A stretch of 44,692 nucleotides of DNA from Klebsormidium nitens (GCA_000708835.1 DF237584.1:4955-49646), one strand, 5' to 3'; counted from the first letter of the stretch, positions 11,021 through 23,900 are shown. Notes: generated by a model not told the origin, from the sequence alone. Numbers and translations are program-made.

Positions 11021-13784
11021 CTACTGCTCGGGGGTTTCAGACAACCCGTTCTGGCTTCCATTCCCCTTGCTGTCCAGCAACATCGTCACAGGTCCGTCAT
11101 TGACGCTGTGAACCTATTAGAGTCGAGAGTCAATTGTTCAGTCAAGCGGACGCTAAGAAGCTCCCGAGTCTGGTACAAGAGCGGAACCAAGCCCAATCAG
11201 ATGCACAATGGCACGGCTCTTTGTTCAATTGCGTGCCTTCTTACCTCATTGAAGAAGCTATTCTGTTGCTAGGCTGAAGGGTAAAATCTGCCACATAGTT
11301 CTTCAGCCGAAATCTGCTACATACTTTACGCAAAGAGCTTTCAATCCTCCTGAGGCAAATTCGCTTTGAATCGTGAAGTTCCATCTCCCTGGTTGACACA
11401 GAACTCTTTGGCGTCTTCAACCGATGAAGAACAGTTCTGAGCATCTGACCACGACTCGGTATGGTCTGCAAGCTCTTAGTATCGAGTGCGCAAACTCAAA
11501 AATACAAAAGCCAACAACCCACAGCTCTATATACTTTCCACCTCATGGACCATCTGATGGAGCAACTGTTTCAAACAAACTAAGATCCCTACCAGAGACC
11601 GAATGACAGATCGCGAGATCCGATCGAGACCAAAGATGAATGCTGAGACAAAAAACGATGATGAAGAAGAAGATTCGTCAGACTGGCCCCTATTCGACCC
11701 ACCTGCATCATCGCCCCGAAGATGCCGTCTGCAAGAAGACAAAGACACGATTATTAGCGTGTTGCACTAAATTTGAGAACACGGTTCTTAAATGGTGGTC
11801 AAATTCCATCTACTCAGAGAAGAGCGGAGTGCGAGACGCGATGAAGCGTGGATTCGAGAAGTGCCAAAGGTCAACCTGCAACCCCTCCCCAGTAAAGCGC
11901 ACGAACGATTCTCCACGTCACACTTGTCTTCTGCACAGATTTGTGACAGATAGCAGGGGTCTAAGCGCTGCTTTCTTACGAGACTTCACGTAGCGACTCG
12001 CCAGCGTTTGCACCTCAAGGTGCCATTTCTTCAGCTATCCAGTATCCATGGCACGGGGTTCTTGTTGATAACGGGCGAGACGAAAGATTGAAATAAATGG
12101 ATTGATACCTTCATGTGTGCGCACGTTGTTAGAGGATTTTCAATGTTCAAGGCCCAAAACAGACAGGCCCCTGCAGACAGCTTAACGCGTTTGGCAACGG
12201 GAGGAGCCAGTTTTGAAGCACACTCCACCTCTCAGAACAAAGCTCTTTATCTCCCTCGTTTTGTGAGACAGCTATCTGGACTTCGCTCGAGAAACTCTCA
12301 ACTCTCGAACGAACAACAAGGCCAGATGATCGACGGCCGAACTCTGACCATCTCCGGCGCGTTCCGTCCGACTAGTTTTGAAGCATATTCTACTCAAAAT
12401 ACAGCTTTTTATCTCTCTTCCTGTCAGAGAAATATCTGGACTTCGCTCGAAGAATCGAGTTTCGAACAAACAACAAGGCTGGACAATCGACGGCCCAACT
12501 CGGACCACCTCCGGCTGGTCCCCCCCGTCTCGTACTTCTACACCCGTTTAGACCTCCGAAAAAGGGCTGACAATTTTCGCACAACAAGGAGTTCACTAAA
12601 GCCTACGTATTCGGACGTTCGGACGGCCCACCTTTGACCATCTCCGGACGGTACTCCCGCCGCACCCGCTCGACAAAACCCTCGTAGAACTCCTTGGCGA
12701 GCTGCGGTTTCATGGCCACGTGGAAGTCGGGCTTATTCCCCTTGAGGAAGCCGTACAGTGTGAACTGGCTCACGAGGAGCACCTCGTACCCCCGCTGGGA
12801 TACGCTTTGGTCCCAGGCTTTGCCCTTTTTGACGTCGTCCCAAAGGCGCATGTTCAGGATCTTCCGGGAGCTGCAGGAAAAGATTGTCTAAGTTTTTTAG
12901 AGTTACAGTAGGAGGGGATAAGGCAATTCTTGCAAACAGGAAAACCTTCGATCCTGCTATTCCTGATTTGCGGGCCTGAAGAGATGTGGATATCCTCAAA
13001 GTCGAGGGAGAAGGGAGAGGAACAGAGAAACAAAGAATCACTCTACCATAGGGAGACTTTCACGTCGTGTCAGCAGTAAGAAGAAGGACTACCAGTAGAA
13101 GCGAGCATCTGAGGGAAACGGTCAACAGGAGTAGACGGAACCCTTCCTCACAACGAGGAAGGGGTAGACGGACCTAGTAGGTGTTGGTTTCCTTTAGAGC
13201 TTATTCCTCAGACTTCGTCTGTTGTGAAGTAGGTGGGCTCACAGGAACTCTGCATCGCTGGCCGTGTCCGTTTCCAAGATGCCGACGAGCACACACAGGC
13301 CAGGGCCTATCTGAGAGACAATCTCGCCACCAACCTGCAGGGACAGGAGGATGAAAAGGTCGTCTCCTGGGGCAGGAGGATGATGATGTTTTTCTTGTAA
13401 GGCAAAGAGCATGGGCCTACACAAGTCCGAGTCCCAGCAAAACAGTGCACTTGCTTCATGTGCCACTATCCACGTTCAGGCATTGTTGCAGAAAGGGAGG
13501 AGAGCATCTTGGAGGAAGCCGTTTTGCTTCCTCAAATGGATTGCACAGGCACTAATCTGTTGAGTCTGCTGGACTGTGGTGTGCAGAACGTCCCCGATCC
13601 ACTTTGTCAAGCCCCAGAAGCTGCTTAAGTTGCCAGTCATATGTGAGACTTTCCTCGCCGCCTCGGAGACCTTCTCTTGCAATCAGGGGAAAGCTCCACA
13701 GCGAACGAGCCGAGCCACCTCTGCCAAGCCACCTTTCCTTACCTCCACTTTGGCAGAGACGACTCGCTGCACCACCGCCCGCAT
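11021..13784 (-). CDS. DTD: D-aminoacyl-tRNA deacylase (DTD), 5 exons, 163 aa
   Basis: Exons on the minus strand: 13784-13743 (MRAVVQRVVSAKVE), 13334-13243, 12870-12632, 11728-11703 and 11113-11021 (TAG). The phases fit: 0, 2, 1, 0. DTD hydrolyses D-amino acids (and glycine mischarged on tRNA-Ala) from tRNAs, protecting translation. The protein is near the family's usual ~150 aa, with the standard start MRAVVQRV, GGEIVSQIGPGLCVLVGI, and FLSRKILNMRLWDD. Both active-site signatures are present: SQFTLYG (79-85) and the Gly-cisPro motif NDGPVT (138-143). A basic KGNKPDFHVAMKP stretch follows the first. The fourth exon is only 26 nt and encodes most of DGIFGAMMQ. The C-terminus extends about 20 residues past the usual LLDS end with a polar tail. 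No targeting peptide is seen, so it is probably cytosolic. It is divergent with MurE. Confidence 0.95.
11703..11728 (-). other. 26-nt microexon of DTD
   Basis: The minus strand reads CTTCTTGCAG | 26 bases | GTGGGT. With one base from the previous exon it encodes DGIFGAMMQ, the conserved segment just before the NDGPVT motif. Without it the active-site exon would be out of frame, so it must be included in functional mRNA. Confidence 0.9.
12211..12530 (-). repeat. Two echoes of the DTD exon 3 3' end in intron 3
   Basis: Copies at about 12211-12365 and 12374-12530 share long segments (for example ATCTGGACTTCGCTCGA and AACAACAAGG). Each contains a version of the exon 3 end that encodes YRPEMVK, whose plus-strand form GACCATCTCCGG lies at 12636. 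Equivalent sites are at 12346 and 12503. In gene orientation the copies lie downstream of the real exon, as expected for tandem duplication of exon 3' end plus intron. Confidence 0.75.
13141..13163. repeat. Perfect 9-bp hairpin
   Basis: CCCTTCCTC and GAGGAAGGG flank a 5-base loop in DTD intron 2. This is a perfect inverted repeat with no known role. Confidence 0.7.
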
Positions 13785-14991
13785 CGTGCGGCCCAGCCTC
13801 TGGGGATTGTGTCAGCTGACTGAATAATACTCTTCTTGCTTCCAACTTAAGGGTCCGGCTTGCTGACTTTTAGATTGCACTTGTTGACGAAACAGATGTG
13901 GACAGTGCTACGATCAATGTAGGCGGTCCAATTGAAGGTCCTTCTGGTTCAGTCTGTTTCCAGGGCTCCGATATGGGGAGGCCAGCTTGGGTTGTGCCTT
14001 CTTGCTCTTCAGAGAAGGACCACTGTGAGCGCTCTCCCGCCCAATGGAGTGAGCGCCTTCTAGTTTTGCCCCTGTATCGCTGTTTACTCCAGTTGGCTGC
14101 CTTCTACTTCATTGGCTGAAGAAGCGGTGTTATGGACATTAAGGTGTGTGATGTATGGTGGTGCACCGAGTTCTTGTCATCAAAGCTGCACCTGTGACTT
14201 TCTTTGCCAGAATTGTTGCTTCCCCAAGCAAATTTCGTTCGAGAGACCTTCAACGGGCGGCCGTCTACACTTTTCAAATTGTCACCAAGCAGATGGCATT
14301 TTGATTGAAGTTCCTGAGCTGTTGTCAACAGATCTAGAGCTTTGGCTCCAATCACTGGAAAGTATGGTGCTCAAGAAGTACCAGGGCGAGTGAGGCGATC
14401 AGCGCAAGCAATGCAGCAATACAGCAACCCTGACACTGATGTCACTGACATCAGAGCAATGCTGGCTCACACAAATCGGTCGGAAGATACATATTAAAAA
14501 TATCTGCGGTAAAAGCTGCTGGAGGGGGCGGGCTATAAACGCTGGTTAGACAAGGTTACAAGCTAACCGACAACCGCGCCTGCTTGTCCATGCCATAGAT
14601 GACAGCGAGCGAAGTAACCAGGTAACTAACTACAGTACTTCTGCTTATAAATCTTTATCCAATTATATTTGGATATTACTATGTAAAAAGTACGGTAATC
14701 ATTTTCCCGCGCAAAATGCCACCAGCTTTGGCGCCCTGGCCCTGGGATGCTGAATCCTGGATACCTCGGAGTCGAAGGGCGAAGGGCAAAGGGCGAAGGA
14801 GGCTTTGCACTTGCAATCCGCTTTCAGTTGAAGGTTTCTCAATGCGTCCATCTCCTTTCATTACAGAATTACAGAAGCAAGTACAAAGTTGTGAGCAAAG
14901 GAGTGATGCAAAGTCCTCGGTCACCGTGGTGTACTTGATTGGCAATTGATGGGGCATACACACGCCTCAGCTTAAGCAAATAAAAGTTGTG
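13785..14991. promoter_or_regulatory. Shared upstream region of divergent DTD and MurE genes
   Basis: The DTD (-) and MurE (+) start codons face away from each other across about 1.2 kb, which must hold both promoters and 5' UTRs. A GC-box-like GGGGGCGGG at 14524-14532 is followed immediately by TATAAA (14534-14539), a reasonable MurE core promoter candidate. A second TATAAAT lies at 14646-14652. A purine-rich GGGC(A/G)AA repeat occurs at about 14775-14800. Two plus-strand open stretches (13872-14119, containing IALVDETDVDSATINVGG, and 14112-14393, ending LWLQSLESMVLKKYQGE) look mildly protein-like. They match no family I know and could be remnants of another gene. Confidence 0.35.
14524..14539 (+). 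promoter_or_regulatory. Candidate MurE core promoter (GC box + TATA)
   Basis: GGGGGCGGG directly abuts CTATAAA about 453 bp upstream of the MurE ATG. A 5' UTR of several hundred bases or an untranslated exon would be required. The call rests on motif matches only. Confidence 0.3.
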
Positions 14992-17900
14992 ATGGCGTCG
15001 ACACGGCTTCTATGCAATCAGAGCTTAGCGGCTTTGACGCCGTTCACTCGGGGCTCGCTTGAGCAGAACAACCAAAGACTTCACAGCGCCGGGAGTCCTT
15101 GGCATCCGTGTAACATCAAAGGCAATCATGGTGCTCGGCAGTTTTTCAAGAGGGAGAACTGGATGGGGAGCAGGATCAGCAATCAGACACAAGTAGCTGA
15201 GCAAGGGCTGTTCAGGAGGCGTTGTAGAAGAGCCCAGCCTTTGGGAATTGCACGCGCAACAAATGCAGCAGATGCTGGAAGGGAGGATGGTGGTGATGAA
15301 GGAGAGGTGAGGCTATGAAAGAACCTGGTTCCCAAGAATCAAATTCTCAAGCTTTATCACTGTAATATCAAATCAGGCACACGGCTATGTGATCTTGGTA
15401 ATGGTGTTACGAGTCTTGATTTGTGATCCCCAAAGCACGAGAATTGCGATTCCTGCCTGTAGCTTGTATAAGTCTCAAGAGCACTAGGGCTTAATAAATT
15501 TGTTCAGAGAAAGAAGGAAGATTCTTGGCTGAGTGGAAAGGTACACCACCCAGACATCGGATCCATCATACCATACTGGAAACTTTATAAGAGTTGTAAA
15601 GACCTCTGGATATTAAAGCTTGGATTTGTTGATTTGGATCTTCTCGTTTGGCTCTGCAAAATGGGCTTTGTGGGAAACTTTGGCTTCCAATTTTTCCTTT
15701 GATAGAAACCAAAGATCCATCGCATTGATTTCGTGATCACATCACCTTTCTGCAGCAGTCCTTCTGGTGATGTAGATCACTGATGGGTTAATGTGAGGAT
15801 GCCGCCTATTTGAGGGTCCTGTGCTTCTGAACAATATTAGTCAAACAAACAATGAAGGTTCTTGGACGAGTGGGAAGGTACACCACCCATACATCGGATC
15901 CATCATACAAAACTGGAAACTCTATAAGCGTTGTAAAGACCTCTGGATATTTGAATCTTGGATTGTTGGTCTGAATTTTGTATCGCTCTGCAAAATGTGC
16001 ATTTCAGGGAACTTTGACTTCCAATCTTTCCTTTGATGGAAACCAAAGATCCATTGCACTGATTTCCTGATCACACCGTCTTCTTGCAGCAATCCTTCTG
16101 GTGATGTAGGTTACTAATGGCTGATCTGAGCATGCCGCCTATTTGAGGGTCATGTGCATTTGAACAAAATCAGTCGTATTCATATATTCAAATGTATGCC
16201 ACTGTTTCAGCTCCCTAGCAGCTCGACAAGCACCGGTTACCCATGTCCATGCTATTTCAACAGGAGTGCACATTTGACGTTCATCCCATCGATTGCAGGA
16301 AGAGGCCGAGGACGACTATGACGAGGAGGGCTTCGACGATGATGCAACATTCGAGGAGGGAGACTTTGACGAGTTCCTAGAGGAAGTCGATGAACCGGAG
16401 GGTGAAGGGGGAGAGATCCTGGAAGAGGCGGCATTGGGCAGCACTGAGGACCGCTTGGGGCCCTCGAAACCGTTGAGCGGCGTCAAGGCAATTGAGGTGG
16501 GGCTAGTGGACGTTGTGAAGGACGATCTGGATCTGGAGGAAGCCGAGGAGCTGGGGACAGTGGAGGAACTAGAGGGGAATGAGGGTCTCATTGCAGCAGA
16601 TGAAGGTATGTCTTGTGCACAGCTGATTGGGCCCTGAAGGACATGTGGTTGTCAACCAGGTTGGGTACTTCGAGTCACTGATCCTGCTTTGCCTTCGTGT
16701 TTCAAATGTCTTTAGGGCCATCCGAGTTCAGGCTCACAGTTTTGGGTCTGTCAGTCAAGGACGGATGGATACAAGCGGACTTGTACTTGTGTCGTGCTTA
16801 TCATCCTGGGTCTGAAACTCTCCATGGTCCGGCGTTGAAGGCTTTCGGTGGGCGATGGGTCCCAACAACCGTGCTAGACAACTATAGTCATTTCTTCGTG
16901 CACTCGATAGAGCGTCTCTTTCTAGATCTCTTATTGAAGATAATGTCAGGTCTTTTGAGGTGGCATAGCCAGAACCCCGCCTCTTTTTGCTTCCATCCAT
17001 TTAGTTCGTGGGCTGTCCTGTTGGTCTTTGATTGTTCCCTTCATGAGGTCACGAAAGCGTCCTTGGAAAGATTGGTCCAGATTGCAGTTTCAAAGCGCAC
17101 CTGTGAAAACGATGCAAAGCACATGATTCGATCGAACTGTGGCCCAAAATGTCCAAGAAAGACAGGACGCCAAAAAACAGTCTTGTGGCTCTAAGCTCCG
17201 GCAGGTTCAACCAGAGATGTGACGCCTTCCACTTGCGCTTTCTACAGAGGATGACGTGGCAGAAGCCGTTTACACCGAAGACTACGAGGAGGATGCTGGA
17301 AGCAGGGGGGAGCTGGTCGAGGAGGAAGAAGACGAGGGGGGGGCAGCCGCAGCCCGGGAGCAAAAGTATGCGGCGCCCCCCCTGAACGCGGTGAACCTGG
17401 ACGTGAACCAGAGCGTCAGCTATCTGGACGACGACGCACTAGACGTGGAGTTCGATGACGCGCAGGAGCAGTTCCTGGACGAAGTGGAAGAGGCGGACTA
17501 CACGATTGTATCCTTGTGACGCAGCTGCATTTCCTTGCAGTTTTATCCTTCAGCATTTGGAAGTCTATCCAGTTGGTTTCCCATGATTGGAAGCTGCTTC
17601 TCCAAGCATTATGCATCTGAAGGATTCCACATGTCCTCCACGATTTGTTGCCATTGGACTGCCTACGTCTGGACGTCTGGTTGAATCCTAAGCTCGGGCT
17701 CTTGGTCCTTTGAAAAATCTGGACGTGATCAGACTGCTTCGTTAGACGGCCCTTTGTCTGTTTGCAAGCCGATCTTGAGCGACTGATTCTCCACGGATCA
17801 AGAGTTACCCGGCGCCATAGACTTTTGAATGAATTGGCCAACAACTGCAAAACAAAGATAGATTCGAAGTGTGTCTTTCGTATTCCGAACGTCAAGCCTT

Positions 17901-20900
17901 GACCCCCAAGCAGGCACTGGGCGAGCTGCTAGAAAACGCCGGGGTCAAGCCTATGCTAATAGAGGTGAGCAAACTGTTCCTGCATTTAATTCATTCACTT
18001 TGCCTCTGAGAATCAGGTTAGAGTCTGCTCCGTCCAGCCTTGCAGCTATGATATGGGCTAGGTAGCTTCCTGTAGGTGCGCCATGCCGTAACGCTGCACC
18101 GATCGCTTTTCCAGAAGACCATCTCTCGTCGTCCGCTTGTATCCGGAAGCTGCAACTTGTTAAGTCGTTGAGCTGCTGTGACTTTCATAACGTAAGCCTA
18201 GGCATCCACATCTTGGAGTTGAGCTTCTTAAGGATCTACGAAGGGTTGCGGTTGAGCGACTTCGCAACCAGGGAACCAGAGGGCACTGTGTCTTGCGTGC
18301 AAAACGCTTCTCTCAGTCTCTTAGAGTGGTTCTCAATGATGGATGCAGGGTGACCTGGACGTGGAGGTATTTGGAATTACGCAAGACTCGCGGCAGGTAA
18401 ATCTTCTGACCTACTCTCTAGCTTTTGAAGGTGTGGCCAGTGTTTCGCTTCGAGACTCTGGACGCCCTTCTTGACGTATGTTTGGAAGGATGAACGTGGT
18501 TTGATTTGTGTTGGGATCCGTAGGGTCAGTACCTTTTTCCGTATACAGTGACTTTGAAATTCTTGGGTCCTGGTCGACAGTCGCCTTCGTTGACGGCTCA
18601 AGGGACTTGCGGTGGCATTCGTAAACAGTGCAGGAAGCGAAGCGCCAACGTTTGTTCACTATTCTGAGCGAGTCGCACCGTGTGCACTGCATGCAACTAA
18701 AGGACCCCTCTGACTGTTCTGTCGCGGATACTTCGAACTATCTTCGTTGGACAAAAAGTTGTGGTCGGACACGGTTTATGGCTCTCTCGAAGAGGAGCGG
18801 TTTTGTAAGTAACAGCTTGGAAGTAAGGAACGTTTCGTTGTTGGATGAAAATGACCGGCTGTGTATCAGGTAGACAGACACTCGGATCACAGAAAATGAG
18901 AATGGAAGATGCCTGAAGCCTAAGAAAGACGACAAACGGATGTCCTGCAAACGCTCTGCAGGTAAAGGAAGGGGACCTGTTCGTCTGTATAAAGGGCTTG
19001 TCAACGGATGGGCACCTGTACGCAGCAGAGGTAAGATCTCCTTTCGCTCTTCCAACCTGCTTTGAGCTCATAAAAGATCGGACGTCTCCCAACCGTTTGT
19101 TCCAACGCTTTTGATATCTTTTTGCAACGCATGCTCAAGGTGCAATAAACCGCGGGCTTTGTCTCGCTGTTTCCTCTATGCTGAATTTAAAAGGGTTTAC
19201 ATCTCTTCAATATCGGACAGGCTGGAGGAATCAAAGATATAATCCAGCGTTATGTCCATTTGATTTTATTTTGACCTCCCGCAAATTTTGACCCGCCAGC
19301 CGAATGAAAAGCGGAGCGTCGAACGTCCACATGCAAAAAGTGCATCAGAGAGTTTAAATGCCAACATACTATCCCCATCTCGACTTTCCAGAGACCGGAG
19401 CATTATTGAAGAAAGCGACGGAGGGTCCATTGATGGACGGAAGCAATTCTGATGAAATCTTCTTCGAATTTCCTATACAGGCGGTAGAGAAAGGCGCCAG
19501 CGCAGTGATTGCGAGCGAGGAGGTCCTGGTGGGAGCTAGCTGTAAAGCTGTGGTCCTAGTAGAAGACACAACAGGTGGGTGCTTTGTTGGGACCCATGTT
19601 CCCTTGGTCCTTATGCAGGGTTGGAAGTGGGGCAGAAAACCACTATGTGGGACATGTACACAAGCTCAAGAGAGTAAATCCCACTTCTAGAAGGGCTTTC
19701 TGGCGACTGTTTCACGTGTTCCTGCTCGGACGGCAGCTTAAGACGCTAAATGAATTATGGTCCAGTAGTAAATCTGCTTCGCTTCACCACTGTATTGTCT
19801 TTGACCGTCAATCTCTCTGTAGGCTTGAGCTTTGGAGTATGCTTGTGTCGTAGGCTTTCTGGGGACTACATCACATAAGACCTTGTTTTGGCTTGCGTGG
19901 TCGGTACCCTGCTTTTTGAGACTTCGCCCTCTCAACCCTGCGGGCTGTCGCTCTTGCTCCAGATCCTTTCTGTGCTGGCCAGGCCCCAACTACCCTGACC
20001 ATGTCGTTAAAAGGAGTCACTCGGACCTGCGTGCCTGTCCAGCAAATATCTTCTGAAACGTGCCATAAAGTCTGAGCGGTGGCTTTGCTCTTGCCCAGAG
20101 ATCCTGTCCGCGCTGGCCGGCGCCTTCTACCGGGAGCCGTCCAAGAAGCTGACGGTGGTCGGGATTACTGGGACCAATGGAAAGACTACAACTTCGTACA
20201 TAGTGAGGTGAGAACAGCTTGATATGGAAGGAGACCAAAAGCTTGTAGCTTTGCGATTGTTCTTTTCTTCGGGTGTTCTTCTTTGGATCCTTCGCATTGA
20301 GTATCTAATAGCGTCTTTTTACTGGTGTTAAAGTTGCTCTACGTGCGCGGAGTCCATGATGTATGTTGCCGTCTCTTTTCCAATCCGGAAAAAGGTGGCT
20401 GTCTTAAAAGCGTTTCTTCTCTCATAGCGCCGTTTCTAAAAAACGTCTACAGACAAGGCTTCACGTTTTTGCAAATGCGCGTGCCAACGATATTTTTTTT
20501 CACCCATGGTGCGTTGTCGTCGGGCAGCGAGGATGGTTGCAAGCTGGCCTTCAGATGGCTACCGAGGATTCCAATGCCACCCATTGATGCTGCTATTCGA
20601 ACTTTCTGGTTCAGCCGTCTGATGTTGAGCACCGTGAGAAGAATCTTGGATCTCGCATTTGAGCCCATAGCGCTAGTTTGCGAAGTTTCTGAGTTCGGTT
20701 ACTTCATGTTTCTCTGCTGGGTCCGAAGAGATTGCGCGACGTTGACGAATCGTTGAGGATCTTCAGAGCTGCACCTGCTTTCGGGAGGTAGCGTTTGATA
20801 AGCGCTCTGCTTTGCGCGTCTGTCTGTCAGGGCGTGTCTGCGAGCGAACGCTGCTAGCGAGGGTTCTGTTTCGCGCATTCCTTAGAGGACTTAACTGGCG

Positions 20901-23900
20901 CTTCGTGTCAAGCACTGTGCCTGGGCAGCACTTTGAACGCAACGATACAGTCGTTGAGATCAACAATATTATCATGGGGGTTTTGCCTGGTCTCCTGGAC
21001 AACGCCGCCATGATCTGTGCATGTGGCGACCACGTCAAGCTGCTGGGGCTGGAAAAGTGGATTGCTCTTTAATCAAGGCTTGACAGTTTTCCATGATGCC
21101 GTGTCAGTTCTGGCAAAGATTTGTTCTGACCGAAAGAGCTGCTTGACTCGTCAACCTTGACTCCCCCTTAAGTACGTTATTCTCGGCCTGGTGCTCGATT
21201 TGGTTGAGTGCGTCTAAAGCCGTTCGCCTTGGCGTCCGCACTCGGAAGACAGCTAGTTGCGCGGTTTGTCTTCTTCCCATGTTCGAGTCTGCAGATCAAA
21301 AGCCGGAAAAGAAACGTCTGACTTGCATGGGTGCTTGTGCCTGTATTTCTGAAGGAGAGCAATCACTACTCTTGTACAGAGCTGATGCAGGCATGCTACA
21401 CTTCGCTTGCAACCTTCCTGCATAACGAGGCTTCTATGTTATGCTAAGCACTTTCACCGGCAGCTTCAGCATGCTCTTGGTTTGATCCCATCTTATTCGT
21501 TGTTGAGCAGCAGGGACGAGTCTGATCTGCTCAGTCCACCGGCGCAGTTCCCCCTTGAGGACGCCCCGACGCTGCATTTGACCAAAATCTGTTTGATTCA
21601 CTTTGTGCAATTGTCTCACGAAGCGGAGCCACAGCAGTTTTGTGTGACCGGTCTCAAGGTGACCGGTCAAACGTGGCGTGTTTTTGGTTTGGTGCACGTT
21701 GCCAGATGGCCTGATGTCTGTTCCGCTTTTCTTGCCTTTGTCCATCTGATCATGGTTTCACGTCGCTAGGACGAGTTGAAAAGCTTGTGGCACCCCTTGT
21801 GTTGTGCCACACGACTCTTGGGCTTGCCGATGCGGAGGTCTTGGGCACCTCATTGCCCCCTGTGAAAACTGCGCAGTCTGGAGAGGGGCGAGGATGTCAA
21901 GCTTTTCGAACACAGGCGTCCTTGCGAGGCATCCGCCAAACGGAGTGCTCGAGCCTGTCAACCATGCATGATTCTCACAACATCTTCGGATGCGAAGTGA
22001 TTCCAATCCCGTCAGTATCTACTGTGGCTGCAGTCCCTTATCAGTGGCGGTTTTGGCTGTGGACACTGGTTGCTCCTCCAGTCTTCCTGTTTCGTCGAGA
22101 GTGCTCCCGCCAAATATTGTCCCGGGTGGTTTTGGACGCACAGGTCGATGAAACGATTCGGTCCTGCAATCCAACCGATATTTCGATTGCACTCCGGGTC
22201 CTGGTTCTATATCCTACGAGAATAGGCTTTAAAGCAGACGTTTTCTTTGAGCTGAGTAGCTGTCTTGCCAAGGCCTTGTTTAGTTCTTGTACTTTCAAAG
22301 CAGGCGATTAATGACGAGGCTTGGCCTGCTTGGAATGCCTTTATCAACCGGCTTTGAGTGGGTTCATATGCACCCGCCTTGAAGTAAGTGTGCCCCTATC
22401 TACATTCGAGTCTTCGAGAGTTTCTTGGGCAGTCAACCGTGCTGGAGGCTACATTTCCTGAGGAAGCTCGGATTTCTGAAGAAGACCTTGCTCACTCAAG
22501 GCCTTACTGGTAGCTCGTCTTTGTGCAAGAGCCATCCCGATTCAGAACAGCAGGCGCAGTCTCTTCTGTCGCTCACTCGTCACTGAAAGCGCTTGGTCAC
22601 TGGTCAGAAGGACCTACATGTCAAGAGCAGTTTTGATGCCGCAATCATGGCACCGCGTGCCAGAGGAGTTGCTTCGCTGACACTGCAGTATGTAACCCTA
22701 CGTCCTGGCAGAATGATCGATCAAATACTGTTGGTGTTCAGGACGAGCTTTTCATTGCCCCTCGGATCAAGCATTTGCGTAGCGACGCTGAGGCTGAGTT
22801 GTTGAGACCACGTTTATATTTCACTGTTTCCCTCACTCGACGGTGAATTCTCTCGACTTGCCTGTTCTGGATCTGAGCAGCTGCAGCTAGGCTATTTCGT
22901 GACCTTCTTCTCAGCCAACTGGCTTGCTGCAAGTGTTGTGGAAAAGCGTTAAAGAGCTCTTTCATGCACAGTAGTCTCTTGTGTTTTCGATGCATGCCTG
23001 CCACTAAAGTTGGACAATATCAAGCGTGAGCAGCAAGGACGCTGTCAGTTTGACGCCTGAGGCGGCGCCAAGCGAGTTTCAAAATGGGTTCTGAAGCTGC
23101 GCTCATTATGATGATAATGATGAACTCTTGCGTTTGCATTTTTGTAATCCACAACGGATCGCAGAAGTTGGACGGGCGTAGAACGCTCAAAGTAATTCGC
23201 TCTTTACGGCAAGTGCCCTTTCAGTATCAGTAGCGAAAGTTTTGAAGGCAACCATCATGCTAGGGATTTTGCTTTACTTTCTCTTGCTGACGTGAAGGTT
23301 ACTATTTTTAAAAGCCTGAATCCTCGTTTCCTGTATGACGTAGGCAAGTTTGTGACAAATTCGCACGATATAACGGGTGTGCAGCAGTTCATCCTTTTAC
23401 CTTTTAGTCCATTTGCCGGCTGACTCTCTGCGCGAGCTTCTTCATGGTACGGCTACGCCGTTTTGGGTCTACGAAGGCCATCTCTCAAGTTTCTTACCGT
23501 TGGTTCCATCGAAAGGATCCCATTTCAAAACAAAGCCGCAATGACGTGCGAAGAGTGGCGCCCGATGCAGGGGTTAGCCACGTCGGGGTTTTCTGGAATG
23601 CTGCGCAAGGCCTTTTGAGCTCGTTTTAAAGTCGAATTCTCCGCATGAGTAAGGCAGCGTCCTTCTTCGTTTACTGCTTCCTTTTAATCCCCTCGCTTCT
23701 TGCTCAAAATTCCAGTTAACGAAATCTGCGGAGCAGTCAAGACTTGTTAAGGCACCCCTTAATAAGCGTGAGGTTGAGCGAAAGGCACGATGCTCCCTTC
23801 GCACGAAGTGACTGCATCTCTGCCACGCTACTGACAATCTACACTTGATTCGTCTCCAGGGGAATCATTGAAGAGATGGGGCAGCAGACGGGGCTCTTAG

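Noticed and set aside
12031-12110. Minus-strand peptide VINKNPVPWILDS resembling a DTD C-terminus
   Set aside because: The genuine C-terminal exon was found at 11113-11021 with an exact NDGPVT motif and correct phase, after the 26-nt exon. This stretch lacks both and is probably coincidence.
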